Shown: in pieces, positions 19,101-27,085 of the stretch
Position numbering within the stretch: the stretch's first letter is position 1
Layout: every line of letters starts with the position of its first letter
Assembly (NCBI RefSeq): GCF_000265425.1
Contig: NC_018014.1
Location: 434,001-498,000 of the forward strand
DNA length: 64,000 nucleotides
Direction: 5' to 3'
Source of the DNA: Terriglobus roseus DSM 18391
Lineage (GTDB): Bacteria > Acidobacteriota > Terriglobia > Terriglobales > Acidobacteriaceae
Translations under genes and position numbers: made by a program
Notes under the pieces: model-generated
Seen by the model: the letters and a program-made list of their open reading frames with translations, nothing else
Told to the model about the DNA's origin: nothing
Databases searched by the model: none

Positions 19101-19814
19101 CTCTCTACGACGACCGGCATACCGACGGGGACGGTGCAGTTCCTAGACAACGGCAACCCCATCGGTACCGCCACACTCAGCGGAACGCAGGCCATAGTAA
19201 CGAGCAGCGTTACCAGTGCAGGCCCCCACGTGATCTCGTTGGCCTACAGTGGCGATGTCAATTTCCTGCCGCTTACGAACACTGATAAGACTTTCACCGG
19301 CGGATCGCAGGATTTCGCCCTGACCCTGCTCTCCGCTCCGACATCAAGTTTCCACGTGGGTGAGAGCGGATCCTATCAACTCCGCATCGCTCCCCTTACA
19401 GGCCAGAGCTTGGCAGCCGATGTGAATCTTAGCTACTCCGCAGATCTGCCGTCGTACGCAGTTGGTCAGTTCTCGGCCGTGAAGGTGAATGCCGGGTCTG
19501 GGGCCACTGACATCACTTTTAGTCTTGTCACCACGAAGCGTGCCCTGCGAGAGGATCTCACTCGCAGGGCCGCTGAGATCGCCGTCGCTCTGTCAATTCC
19601 ACTCGTTCTCTTTCGCCGCTGCAGGGCACTTCGCGGAGCCTCACTAGTCGCCATGATGGTGGCGCTCCTCTTCCTATCCGCTACCTTGAGCGGCTGTTCC
19701 ACACGGTATTCCTATATCGGGAGCACGGTACCCATCGTCATCAAGGCGCAAAGCAACGACGGCATCGTGCATACCCTAACCATCGAGGCAAAGGTCTTGC
19801 AGACCGGTCAATGA
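16140..19814 (+). CDS. Large secreted NHL-propeller / Ig-repeat protein with C-terminal membrane segment
   Basis: A 1,224-residue exported protein. A signal peptide ending near ARAQ is followed by an NHL-type beta-propeller (about 40-400; repeats such as DDMAFDRSGNLFIVDASDVRVRKI), an ASPM/choice-of-anchor-like strand region, and several bacterial Ig-like/MBG domains (about 540-1080). The C-terminus has a basic and hydrophobic stretch (LVLFRRCRALRG, then a membrane segment ending LSGC). That tail is common in large acidobacterial surface proteins and may anchor or sort it. The ATG at 16140 is chosen for its AAAGG site and immediate signal peptide. Likely a surface or adhesion protein; the ligand is unknown. 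Confidence 0.8.
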   Translation: MAALSFLLHALKRHAVTRFALSAVLSLTVLPSGTPARAQGLPVVVPGTLAQASTSSGACFTLHQCGDGGPLSAASFVQPDDMAFDRSGNLFIVDASDVRVRKITKGAGPLRDGIVTPFVGQSRTKCPSPTAPCGDGGLVSDPSVLLNGPRSIAFNAAGDLFIADFNDNRVRRVDHATSIITTYAGNGTTGFFNPVSIEGLSATQVGIQPKEVALAPDGTLYIANGVSDGPILAVDPTTGRIRTYAGSASGCTGCDNVPAIQANIGWPSGMSVDANGDLYFVDISNHVVRKVTKSTGLITTIAGAGSNFPYNTVQLAKDTEFISPEDLLILPSGDLLVDDSGVGAGQIFRIEMSTGRLYPIAGCSGLVNTCDPTSTVATRGRIDTRRMAIDAQGNIFYTSQAVEKPIYEVENTPATIRFADTALNVRSSDSPETVYLMNFGAGALPLAAGTPGVPSTYTPLLTTTTPGASNSFTLDAGGTAADTVTAACPAAVASPSAIPSGTTCRFNVVFQSTATGSITGQLSIAYDGSNPAGSQQIVPLNGRTTAATATTNATVAAKTITYSAASVTLSASLTYSETIAPSGAVTFQVSSGAAVTATCTGAASPLTCTASYATSTLVAGSYPIAFHVAADGTYAATDATATLTVDKTTATVTLGSLTATYDGNPHAATVVTSPAGLVVSVSYDGAPTPPSAAGSYSVSALVTDPNYTGSATGSLVISAQTASSITFNVPPHTFGDADFNVSAASNSPGTFTYQLISGPATISGTTVHLTGAGNVTLRASQAASGSYSATTKTATTTVARATPIIRWPAPAAVAYATPLGAAQLNATATGIGGAALPGSFTYTPPAGSVAVEVPVQTLHVVFTPSDTGNYNIAAASVSLPISSAVLVVTANAATRLYGTANPALTGTITGQQNGDTFTETFSTNATTTSNAGTYAIVPAAAGPNLGLYTQQIRGAALTITRAPVRITAVSSVVSPAAGQSFTLTVTVLSTTTGIPTGTVQFLDNGNPIGTATLSGTQAIVTSSVTSAGPHVISLAYSGDVNFLPLTNTDKTFTGGSQDFALTLLSAPTSSFHVGESGSYQLRIAPLTGQSLAADVNLSYSADLPSYAVGQFSAVKVNAGSGATDITFSLVTTKRALREDLTRRAAEIAVALSIPLVLFRRCRALRGASLVAMMVALLFLSATLSGCSTRYSYIGSTVPIVIKAQSNDGIVHTLTIEAKVLQTGQ

Positions 19815-19820
19815 ACGTAA

Positions 19821-20383
19821 GATCGCCACCTACGCGAGATCTTGCCGAGTAAGAGAACGATCAATTCGACTGGCAGAGTAGTCGACACGCATCCTCCATC
19901 CCTGGATGAATTGATCGCGTGGGCTAAGGGCAAGACGGTGCTGAACCTGGATATCAAGGATGCTCCTGCGCCATTGAGGCTGGATGCAGTCCGCCATCAG
20001 GATGCGTTCCGCACGGTACTTTTCACGGTGCATTCCGCGGAGGAGGCGAGGTTCTTCTACGAGGCAGACCATCGCAGCCTCCTGGCGTGCGTCCTCTTCA
20101 ACCTCGACCAGATGAAGAGTTACGAGGCGGCGGCAGGAATCCCTGGCAGAACATTGCAATCGCTTATGTTGGATCGAAGGGCGTCCCGGAGAATAAGCCG
20201 CTGTACGACACGCTGCACGGGCGGGGCGTGAAGGTGATGGTGGCTACAGCTCCAACATACGACAAATTGCCCATGATGAAGCAGCGAGCCGCAGCCTACC
20301 GCAAAGTGATCGAGGACGGTGCCGATATCGTGGAATCAGACCGCCCGATCGAAGTTGCTGACGCACTGAAAGTAGGCAACTAA
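19821..20383 (+). pseudogene. Glycerophosphodiester phosphodiesterase remnant (5'-truncated, frameshifted)
   Basis: Two overlapping frames each match part of the GDPD family. The first contains SLDELIAWAKGKTVLNLDIKD. The second continues as WQNIAIAYVGSKGVPENKPLYDTLHGRGVKVMVATAP through DIVESDRPIEVADAL. They join near 20143, where one T appears to be missing (CCCTGG for an expected CCCTTGG), giving a -1 shift. The catalytic N-terminal half of the TIM barrel, with the His residues, is absent; the remnant begins a few bases after the NHL/Ig gene. It cannot encode an active enzyme. Confidence 0.8.
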
Positions 20384-20418
20384 CCAGCTAAACAATCGCC
20401 GATACTCGCGAGCCCACC

Positions 20419-21645
20419 TTACTTGTCGTTTATGTAAGGAGTATCTCCAAGAAAGACCATTTCGGGATCCAAGAGCGCAGGATCGTGGTGTGAAGCATAG
20501 GCGAAGAACCGTCGTTCCGATCGCCCGCCCGGATAGCGCAGTTCGATGGTGTGGTGATGCAAACGATAACTGCCAACGCCGGACTGCTTTTTGGAGCCTC
20601 CCGCAATGGCTACTCCGCTTGTATTACCGCTGCCGATGATCCCGACATCCTGTCCGCTGTTGAACCGGCCGTCTGCGGCAAAGCTCATCTTGCTTGAGAC
20701 AAGTATGCCGACATCGCCTCCCACGGCGCTATTGCCGCCACCCGAGACGCTTTTGTAACTCTTGTGGAGGGGACCACCCTGTTCGGCAGCAAAAGCACGA
20801 AAGAGATTGCCATCCTGCAGCTTGTAATCGTGCGGCCTGCCCCGGTTGTCACTCAAGAGGTAGGTACCGCCGTTTGCCTTCCACGTTCCCCAGTGGACAG
20901 GTCGAAGCTGACGTTCCTGCGGTAGGTCCAGATCCTCTAGGGCGGTGTCATAGGCCTCGAAGTAAGTGCCATCGCGGAACAGCACGAGCGGCTCATACTG
21001 GACGATCATCATGCCGCCGTAACCACCTCCATAGGAGGTGCGGAAGAGCACTTCGCTGACCCTCTCCCAGTTTTCCGGGTGCGCGGGCGGCTGATCTGCA
21101 CTGACCGGCTTCGGCGGCGCATTCGTAGGAGACCTTGTGCTCGATGTCGTCGAACGCGCGGACGTGTCGGTTTCGCGGTGAGGTGATGCTGGGCTGGGCG
21201 TAGCCCCTCCATTAAGTTTTGCGTATTCACGAGCGGAGGACTGCAGCTCTGTGGAACAGCGTTGTAGTGCGCCCGTCAAGGAGAACATGGCCTTCAGGCC
21301 GGCCTGCGCGCGTACATGGCAAACTGCGCTTGTCGCGGCGGTGGTCACAAACGCGTGCAGGAAGCCTGCATCGTTAGTGAACTGGACGCTCCACGCAGCG
21401 ACGGTAGTGGCCGCACCGTGCTTGATCTGCGGCTGGGATCCCGGCTTGATCGGCCCCAGAGCTTCCGACCATCGCTGCACCTGCGCTTGCACCCGGGCAA
21501 GTGGCTCGACTCCACTTGCACCTTCTTCCTCCATGCGCACCGTAAGAGTGGCGGACAGGCCGGTAAGCTCCCGGCCTGGCACCTGCGAGAGAAGGCTGAG
21601 GGAGGGTGTGAAGAGGAAGAGTATTGTGGATAGCCGAACAGCCAT
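20419..21645 (-). CDS. Secreted protein of unknown function, last gene of the SPFH/zinc-ribbon cluster
   Basis: A 408-residue exported protein; the signal peptide starts at MAVRLSTILFLF. Residues about 25-145 form one domain with conserved Cys and Trp residues. A low-complexity Ser/Thr/Pro linker follows (about 145-185), then a C-terminal beta-rich domain with repeated W-G-W and Y-x-L patterns (WGTWKANGGTYLLS, GSYRLHHHTIELRYPGG) reminiscent of lipocalin-like barrels. No family could be named. It lies 218 bases behind two zinc-ribbon membrane proteins and an SPFH protein on the same strand, so it may be an exported partner, possibly with its own promoter. The ATG at 21645 is preferred over 21705. 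Confidence 0.6.
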   Translation of the reverse strand: MAVRLSTILFLFTPSLSLLSQVPGRELTGLSATLTVRMEEEGASGVEPLARVQAQVQRWSEALGPIKPGSQPQIKHGAATTVAAWSVQFTNDAGFLHAFVTTAATSAVCHVRAQAGLKAMFSLTGALQRCSTELQSSAREYAKLNGGATPSPASPHRETDTSARSTTSSTRSPTNAPPKPVSADQPPAHPENWERVSEVLFRTSYGGGYGGMMIVQYEPLVLFRDGTYFEAYDTALEDLDLPQERQLRPVHWGTWKANGGTYLLSDNRGRPHDYKLQDGNLFRAFAAEQGGPLHKSYKSVSGGGNSAVGGDVGILVSSKMSFAADGRFNSGQDVGIIGSGNTSGVAIAGGSKKQSGVGSYRLHHHTIELRYPGGRSERRFFAYASHHDPALLDPEMVFLGDTPYINDK

Positions 21646-21863
21646 TGAAGCGTTCCTTATCAACCTTGTGAACACGAGCAAAGCCTCACATACTTTTCCC
21701 GCCAATGCATGGCGCTACAGCGTCAGATCCATTCTGCCCCAAGTACCAGCTAAGGCTTAGCGCATTGCCTGTCTTTGCTCTGCTTAACCCAAGCGGCTGG
21801 GCTCACTCAAGGAATGTCGAGAAGAATTTTCTTGGGCTCAGCGTGTGCAGCGAGTGACTCCGT

Positions 21864-22838
21864 TTACAAGGTAGCTTCACTGACCGGCAATGCGGTGAGT
21901 TCCGCGCGCACACCGGGTGACCCGTACGTATAGACCGTAAGCGACACGTTGCGCGATTCGCCCGCTTTCATCCTGGGTAGATCGCTATGCTCAAACCCGG
22001 TTATCAGACCATTCGCGTCGCGCAGAATTGCATACAGGGACACGGCCGCCGCAGCCTTTCCCGTGTTTTGCACCGAGCCTGACACACGCGTCTGGCTAGA
22101 GCCTTCCTTGGGTAGTCCTGGTTGCACGGTGGTCACGAATTGCGCGTGCCTGGAATCGCCAAGCTTGTACGATTTTGTGGGTTTCCACTGTAGCCGCGCC
22201 TCATCAAAGGCCGCTGCCGCGCCGTCATCATAGTGAAAGAAGAAGGGAACGCCGATGCCTGGAACCAAGTCCGCATAGCTCCTCGTGGCACGTCCAACCT
22301 CGCGACCCTTCCGCATCAGCACCAGCGTAACGTCTGGCGTGATCGCTACCATGTCAGGGCTGTCGTTGCGTACTTCTCCCAGGTAAACGCTGCCTCCTCC
22401 CTCGTCCCTCAAGTGCCTCGGGGCATGCGTTGTCACCAGCAGCCGAGTCTCGAACTGAGGCAACTCTGCGGTTCCGTTGGGAGTGTCCAACACGTCTTGT
22501 GCTTCGAAGTGCACACCAGCCGGTATGATTCGAATCGCAGGATTGTCCACGCGAATAATGCGGGTCCCCGGAACTGTTGTCGCCGCACTATTCTCATTGA
22601 TTATGGGCGCGGGTGCCGAAGGGCCGGCATGCTTCGTGGAGGACAAGAACAAGCCCACCCACACGAGAGCCGCGAGGATCACGGGAATCGCGGCGTACCT
22701 GAGAATCTGCTTCCGCCGATTTGCTACGGTAGCTCTCGGTTCGGGCTGCGTGGCTCCGCATTGCGGGCAGACCTGGGTTCCCGGACCATTCCACTCCAAG
22801 CTGGCGCCGCAGTACGAGCATGTGACTTGGCCCATCAT
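21864..22838 (-). CDS. Zinc-ribbon, single-pass membrane protein of unknown function
   Basis: A 324-residue protein. The N-terminus is a four-Cys zinc ribbon (CSYCGA ... CPQCGA, residues about 7-29). A basic stretch and one membrane helix (about 49-68) lead to an extracytoplasmic beta-sandwich-like domain of about 230 residues, with motifs VYLGEVRNDSPD and VSGSVQNTGKAAA. The second half resembles FxLYD/DUF4352-type domains of zinc-ribbon membrane proteins. It starts 25 bases after the next zinc-ribbon gene, with an AAGGAC ribosome-binding site before tandem ATGs. The function is unknown; the context is an SPFH-centred envelope operon. Confidence 0.7.
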   Translation of the reverse strand: MMGQVTCSYCGASLEWNGPGTQVCPQCGATQPEPRATVANRRKQILRYAAIPVILAALVWVGLFLSSTKHAGPSAPAPIINENSAATTVPGTRIIRVDNPAIRIIPAGVHFEAQDVLDTPNGTAELPQFETRLLVTTHAPRHLRDEGGGSVYLGEVRNDSPDMVAITPDVTLVLMRKGREVGRATRSYADLVPGIGVPFFFHYDDGAAAAFDEARLQWKPTKSYKLGDSRHAQFVTTVQPGLPKEGSSQTRVSGSVQNTGKAAAAVSLYAILRDANGLITGFEHSDLPRMKAGESRNVSLTVYTYGSPGVRAELTALPVSEATL

Positions 22839-22863
22839 CGTCTTGTCCTTCGCGATTCGTGCA

Positions 22864-23799
22864 TCAACGGGTGCGGTCGGTGAAGTGTGCGTTCATCAGA
22901 TATTCGTAAGTCGGTACCGGCAAGTCCTTGCCATCTAAGCTGGCGTTCAGGGACAGCAGCGCCTTTTCGCCGGGACGAATGTCTGAGAAGTATCCACTCG
23001 CAGTGCCAGCCACCTGCTTGTTGCCGTCGTAGAGCATCAGTTGAACCTGTCCTGTTACGGGGCGGTTGAAGGTGTTTTGTACGACCCCAATCAGGCGATA
23101 TTCTGCTGTTCCTTGCTGATGAACAAATTGCGCTTGCGAGAGCACCACGTTCGCAATTTCGTCTGTGCTCTTATCGATCTCTGTAGGCGGCTCCACCTCA
23201 TAGCGATCGTGGGGCTCCGAAGAGATGACGCGGAACTTGACCGCGGTGTACTCGCCCGGCTGCAGGGTCTGTATGTCAGAGTCAAAGATTGCAGTATCTC
23301 CCTTCAAGCCCTTCCGGTACGTCGTCAGACCGTAGCGCGGCACCTCAATGGTAAAGCCGCTGTGGTTGTACACCAGGCCGGTGTAAGTTCCCTCCCAGCT
23401 CGATCCCTGCTTCCATTGCAGTGGGGATAGCACCACCTGTGAAAGCGGCACGACGCTGTCATGGCCAGTCGGCACTGAACTGTGTCGCCGCGAGCGCGAC
23501 GGTAGCACAATCAGGAACACTGAAAAGAAGAGAAGTGCCCCCACCGTCAGGGCTATCGTGCGCACCTGCGACAGCCGAGTCGGCCCAAGCGGATTGGCGG
23601 CCGTTGAAGGTGAACCGTGCAACGCATTGCGTAGCAACGTCTCCACGCGGTCCGCATCGTCATCGCTGATGACCGTAATGGCGCCGCAGTGAGTGCAGCG
23701 GTATTCCTTCCGGTCAAGCCGCTCCATGCTCGCACTGCCACACTGACGGCAGCTCACGGTCAGATCATTGAGCCCGGTTTTTACACTAGCCTTCGACAT
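22864..23799 (-). CDS. Zinc-ribbon, single-pass membrane protein of unknown function (paralogous architecture)
   Basis: A 311-residue protein with the same layout as its downstream neighbour. An N-terminal zinc ribbon (CRQCGS ... CTHCGA, about residues 17-43) is followed by a linker, one membrane helix (about 88-106) and a periplasmic region with two FxLYD-like beta-sandwich segments (TGLVYNHSGFTIE, IGVVQNTFNRPVTGQVQLMLYDG). The ATG at 23799 sits 11 bases after the SPFH gene stop with an AGGA site; longer frames would overlap that gene. The shared architecture suggests the two proteins arose by duplication and form a complex. Confidence 0.7.
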   Translation of the reverse strand: MSKASVKTGLNDLTVSCRQCGSASMERLDRKEYRCTHCGAITVISDDDADRVETLLRNALHGSPSTAANPLGPTRLSQVRTIALTVGALLFFSVFLIVLPSRSRRHSSVPTGHDSVVPLSQVVLSPLQWKQGSSWEGTYTGLVYNHSGFTIEVPRYGLTTYRKGLKGDTAIFDSDIQTLQPGEYTAVKFRVISSEPHDRYEVEPPTEIDKSTDEIANVVLSQAQFVHQQGTAEYRLIGVVQNTFNRPVTGQVQLMLYDGNKQVAGTASGYFSDIRPGEKALLSLNASLDGKDLPVPTYEYLMNAHFTDRTR

Positions 23800-23810
23800 G
23801 GTGTCCTGCG

Positions 23811-24920
23811 TTACGGAAGAGGTGGTGGTTCCTTCGAAAACAAGGCCTGCAACTGTGATTGGGTTTCGGCTGCCGCCCACTTCGCCATCCCGGGCTTCCA
23901 CACCGGCGAGCTGCCGTTAAGAGTGCCATTCACAATGTGCGCGCGCAGTTGGTCGAGCGAGAATGGACCGGCGGCTTTACCGTCAATCGCCACATGATAG
24001 CTAACGAAGGCCGCTTCGCCAGGGACCGGTGGGGGCTCTGTACTGCCGGCTGCCTTAGCAAAGGACGTGTTCATTACCTGGCCGATCTGCTGTGCAGCGG
24101 CCAGTCCCACGCCAATCTGCATGCTCTGTGCTCCCACACCGCCCCCATCACCGCTGCCTAAGTTCGTCAGGGATTTTGCCGTTTGGAATTGCGTAAAGCG
24201 GGCGATGTCCACGTTCTGCAAGCGGCTGTATTCGAATAGTTCGTCGCGCAGCTTCGGGGGCAGCGAGATACTCTCGATCTGAAACTGCGTCGCCTCGAGG
24301 CCAAGCGGCTGCAGCACCGTATTGATCCCCTGCAACACCGACGCATTCAGCACTCCAAGGTTCGTTGCCAAGTCCTCAATCGTTGGGTGTGACTGTGCCA
24401 GTAACTCTGTGAAGCGCGCCACGATGATGCCGCGGATATAGTCCAGCAGGATCCGGCCTGTAAGTAAGCCGACCGTCCCAACAAGCTGCCGGAAGAAAAC
24501 AACCGGATCAGCAATGCGATACGCCGCCTGACCAAAGGCTCGCAACTCCACCAAGCCGTACCCTTCCACCTGCAGGGTAATGGGTTGCTGTGTACCCCAC
24601 TGCTGATTCAGCAGTGGCTTGGTATTGAAGAAGTACACTTCCGCCTTGAAAGGGCTGTTGAAGCCGTACTTCCATCCCCGCAGTGTTGACAGCACAGGCA
24701 GGTTACGCGTCTCTAATTGGTACGTACCCGGCGTGAAGGTGTCCGCCAACTTGCCCTCGTTCACAAAGATGGCCCCTTGGCCTTCCCGCACAACAAGCTG
24801 CGCGCCGTATTTCACCTCGTTCTGATAGCGCGCAAACCGCACCACAAGGTCTTCAGCCGTTCCCTCTGGCGACTCGACTATGTCCACGAGTTCGCCGGTC
24901 AGCTTGTCCCACAGTGACAT
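23811..24920 (-). CDS. SPFH-domain protein with C-terminal GYF_2 domain (YdjI / virion-core-like)
   Basis: A 369-residue protein opening with MSLWDKLTGELVDIVE, the typical start of the COG4260 stomatin-like family (named after a poxvirus core protein; B. subtilis YdjI is a member). The SPFH domain spans about residues 20-260. The usual C-terminal zinc ribbon is replaced by a GYF_2 domain (about 305-360; DGKAAGPFSLDQLRAHIVNGTLNGSSPVW), which commonly binds proline-rich or membrane partners. AAGGAG lies eight bases before the start. It is the first gene of the zinc-ribbon operon. The inferred role is a cytoplasmic-face membrane scaffold in envelope stress, as for PspA/YdjFGHI systems. Confidence 0.8.
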   Translation of the reverse strand: MSLWDKLTGELVDIVESPEGTAEDLVVRFARYQNEVKYGAQLVVREGQGAIFVNEGKLADTFTPGTYQLETRNLPVLSTLRGWKYGFNSPFKAEVYFFNTKPLLNQQWGTQQPITLQVEGYGLVELRAFGQAAYRIADPVVFFRQLVGTVGLLTGRILLDYIRGIIVARFTELLAQSHPTIEDLATNLGVLNASVLQGINTVLQPLGLEATQFQIESISLPPKLRDELFEYSRLQNVDIARFTQFQTAKSLTNLGSGDGGGVGAQSMQIGVGLAAAQQIGQVMNTSFAKAAGSTEPPPVPGEAAFVSYHVAIDGKAAGPFSLDQLRAHIVNGTLNGSSPVWKPGMAKWAAAETQSQLQALFSKEPPPLP

Positions 24921-25294
24921 AGAGATCGCTCCTTAAGTATCCCCACAAAGATGCTTCCGCCATCAATCACAGTTGTTCGCCGTGCGAAGAGACGCAGATC
25001 AACCTTTCTGCGCAGCTCTTAGCCTACGAATCTTCAACAAGAACGAAGTGAAGGCTGGCAAGATGGCTCCTCACCGCATCGGACCTCGCCGGTGGTCCCA
25101 CCATGAGGATCCTCCTGTGGTCGCCGACGTCCTTGGACATTCGACATCACGACGCCCTGGCATCATGAAGCTCAGCCTACCGCCGGGTTCTCCTTACCAA
25201 TCATGGTTTTCTGTTACCCCGTGCCATCCGAATGGCTCATAGAAAACCATGACGGCAGCGACGGACGGCAGCGCGTACTCTTTCCAGAAGGTGG
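24921..25294. other. Divergent intergenic region with a long inverted repeat
   Basis: No gene is evident in this 374-base gap between the leftward SPFH operon and the rightward MOSC gene. It must hold both promoters. Arms CATGGTTTTCT (25202-25212) and AGAAAACCATG (25241-25251) are perfectly complementary with a 28-base loop and end 43 bases before the MOSC start, so they could form a leader hairpin or an operator. Confidence 0.5.
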
Positions 25295-27055
25295 ATGCGC
25301 ATGGGCACACTGGTCTCAATCAACGTTGGTCCTCCACGGGATATCGAGTGGCAGGGCCGGATGGTCCATACGGCCGTCTGGAAGCGGCCGGTTGAAGGCC
25401 GGGTGATGGCGCGTCACCTGAATATTGATGGAGATGGCCAGGGCGATCTCGCAGGCCACGGCGGTGAGCATCGCGCGGTGATGGTCTACCAGATCGCGTC
25501 GTACCACTACTGGGAGCAGCTCCTCGGGGTGAGCTCGCTCGAGATGGGAGCCTTTGGGGAGAACTTGACGGTCGATGGACTTGCCGATGATCAAGTCTGT
25601 ATCGGGGATCGCTACCGTATCGGTACAGCCGTGTTTGAGGTGACACAGCCGCGAGTTACTTGCTACCGAGTGGGTTTGCGGATGAACAATCCGCAGATGC
25701 CAGCGTTGTTGGTCTCCCATCGACGGCCTGGGTTCTATTGCCGTGTCATCACGGAAGGCGAGATCGTGGCAGGGGACGACATCGTGAAGGTGGCGAGCGG
25801 GCCACAGACCGTCACTGTGGCAGAGATCGATGCACTGCTTTACCTGCCTGGACATCCTCGGGACAGGCTGCAGAATGCACTGGGAGTTCCGGCTCTCAGC
25901 GCTGGTTGGAGAAGCTCACTGGAGGCGCTATTGGCGACGGAGGAGTCGACCGGCAACGCTGGATTGGCACCCTCGTCTGCACCCCCGCCACCGTGGACAG
26001 GTTTCCGTTCCTTTCGCGTCGCGGCAGTGCAACAGGAGAGCAACGCTGTTCGTTCGTTCGTCCTCGAAGCAGAGGACAAGACAACCTTGCCGCACCCGCT
26101 CGCTGGTCAGTACCTGGCCCTAAGGCTTGCGATCGACGGCGCTCAAGGCACTGTGGTCCGAAGCTACTCCCTCTCCGGTGCGCCGGATGCCGGGATCTAC
26201 CGCATCAGTGTCAAACGGACCGCCGGTGTTGCGAGTCAGTACCTTCATGATCATGTACACGTGGGTGACCTGCTCCCGGTCAGCGCCCCGCGTGGCAGCT
26301 TCACGCTCGCGCAGAACGAACGCCCTGTCGTGCTGCTGAGTGCGGGAATCGGTGTCACCCCGCTTCTGGCCATGCTTCACGCACTGGCCCTCGATGCAGG
26401 TGAATCAAGACGCCAGGTCTGGTGGTGCTATGGCGCACGAAGCGGGAAGGAGCATCCCTTTGCAGGCGAAGTCAGGTCACTGTTGGCGCGACTGCCGTTG
26501 AATCGAAGTGTTGTGGCTTACAGCCAGCCCGACCCTGGCGATCTCGCGGGACAGTCCTATGACATTCAGGGTCACCTTGAGGTCGCGCATCTCCAGAGCA
26601 TAGGTCTTCCGGCCGAGGCTGACTTTTACCTCTGCGGTCCCACGGCCTTTCTCGCGCAGATGTCTGCAGGCTTGCATGGTTGGGGTGTGGACGCAAGCCG
26701 CGTTCACAGCGAGACATTCGGAGCGGGCGAGGCACTTACACCCGGCATCGCAGCAACCCGTGCAAGCTCACCACACCCGCCACCAGGAACTGCCGGTGAG
26801 GGGCCAGGCGTCTCATTCACACGGAGTGGTCTGACGGTTCCATGGAATCCGCAGTTCGGCAGCCTTCTTGCATTCGCTGAGGCGTGCGATGTGCCGGTTC
26901 GGTGGTCTTGCCGGGTGGGCGTTTGCCATAACTGTGAGTCCGGACTTATCGGCGGCAGTGTCGCGTATGCCCCGGAGCCGCTTGATCGCCCAGCAGGTGG
27001 GAACGTCTTGCTCTGTTGTTCAACACCGACGTCTCAGGTAGAGCTGGATCTGTAG
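25295..27055 (+). CDS. MOSC domain - ferredoxin reductase - [2Fe-2S] ferredoxin fusion protein
   Basis: A 586-residue fusion. Residues 1-215 are a YiiM-like MOSC domain with the HGGEHRAVMVY motif and a Cys in TQPRVTCYRVG, related to proteins handling molybdenum-cofactor or N-hydroxylated substrates. Residues about 235-480 are an FNR-type flavin/NAD(P)H reductase (RSYSLSG, LSAGIGVTPLLAML, DFYLCGPTAF). The C-terminal 95 residues are a plant-type ferredoxin with CRVGVCHNC and a later LLCC Cys. It probably passes electrons from NAD(P)H to a MOSC-bound substrate. An ATG at 25301 is an equally possible start. The gene is monocistronic and convergent with a flavin oxidoreductase. Confidence 0.85.
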   Translation: MRMGTLVSINVGPPRDIEWQGRMVHTAVWKRPVEGRVMARHLNIDGDGQGDLAGHGGEHRAVMVYQIASYHYWEQLLGVSSLEMGAFGENLTVDGLADDQVCIGDRYRIGTAVFEVTQPRVTCYRVGLRMNNPQMPALLVSHRRPGFYCRVITEGEIVAGDDIVKVASGPQTVTVAEIDALLYLPGHPRDRLQNALGVPALSAGWRSSLEALLATEESTGNAGLAPSSAPPPPWTGFRSFRVAAVQQESNAVRSFVLEAEDKTTLPHPLAGQYLALRLAIDGAQGTVVRSYSLSGAPDAGIYRISVKRTAGVASQYLHDHVHVGDLLPVSAPRGSFTLAQNERPVVLLSAGIGVTPLLAMLHALALDAGESRRQVWWCYGARSGKEHPFAGEVRSLLARLPLNRSVVAYSQPDPGDLAGQSYDIQGHLEVAHLQSIGLPAEADFYLCGPTAFLAQMSAGLHGWGVDASRVHSETFGAGEALTPGIAATRASSPHPPPGTAGEGPGVSFTRSGLTVPWNPQFGSLLAFAEACDVPVRWSCRVGVCHNCESGLIGGSVAYAPEPLDRPAGGNVLLCCSTPTSQVELDL

Positions 27056-27085
27056 CGCTCGTTGCAACCGCGTGTCGGTACCAGT

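Noticed and set aside
25040..25300. Molybdenum-cofactor riboswitch before the MOSC gene
   Set aside because: Only a single long hairpin was recognised; the multi-stem Moco architecture could not be built by eye.
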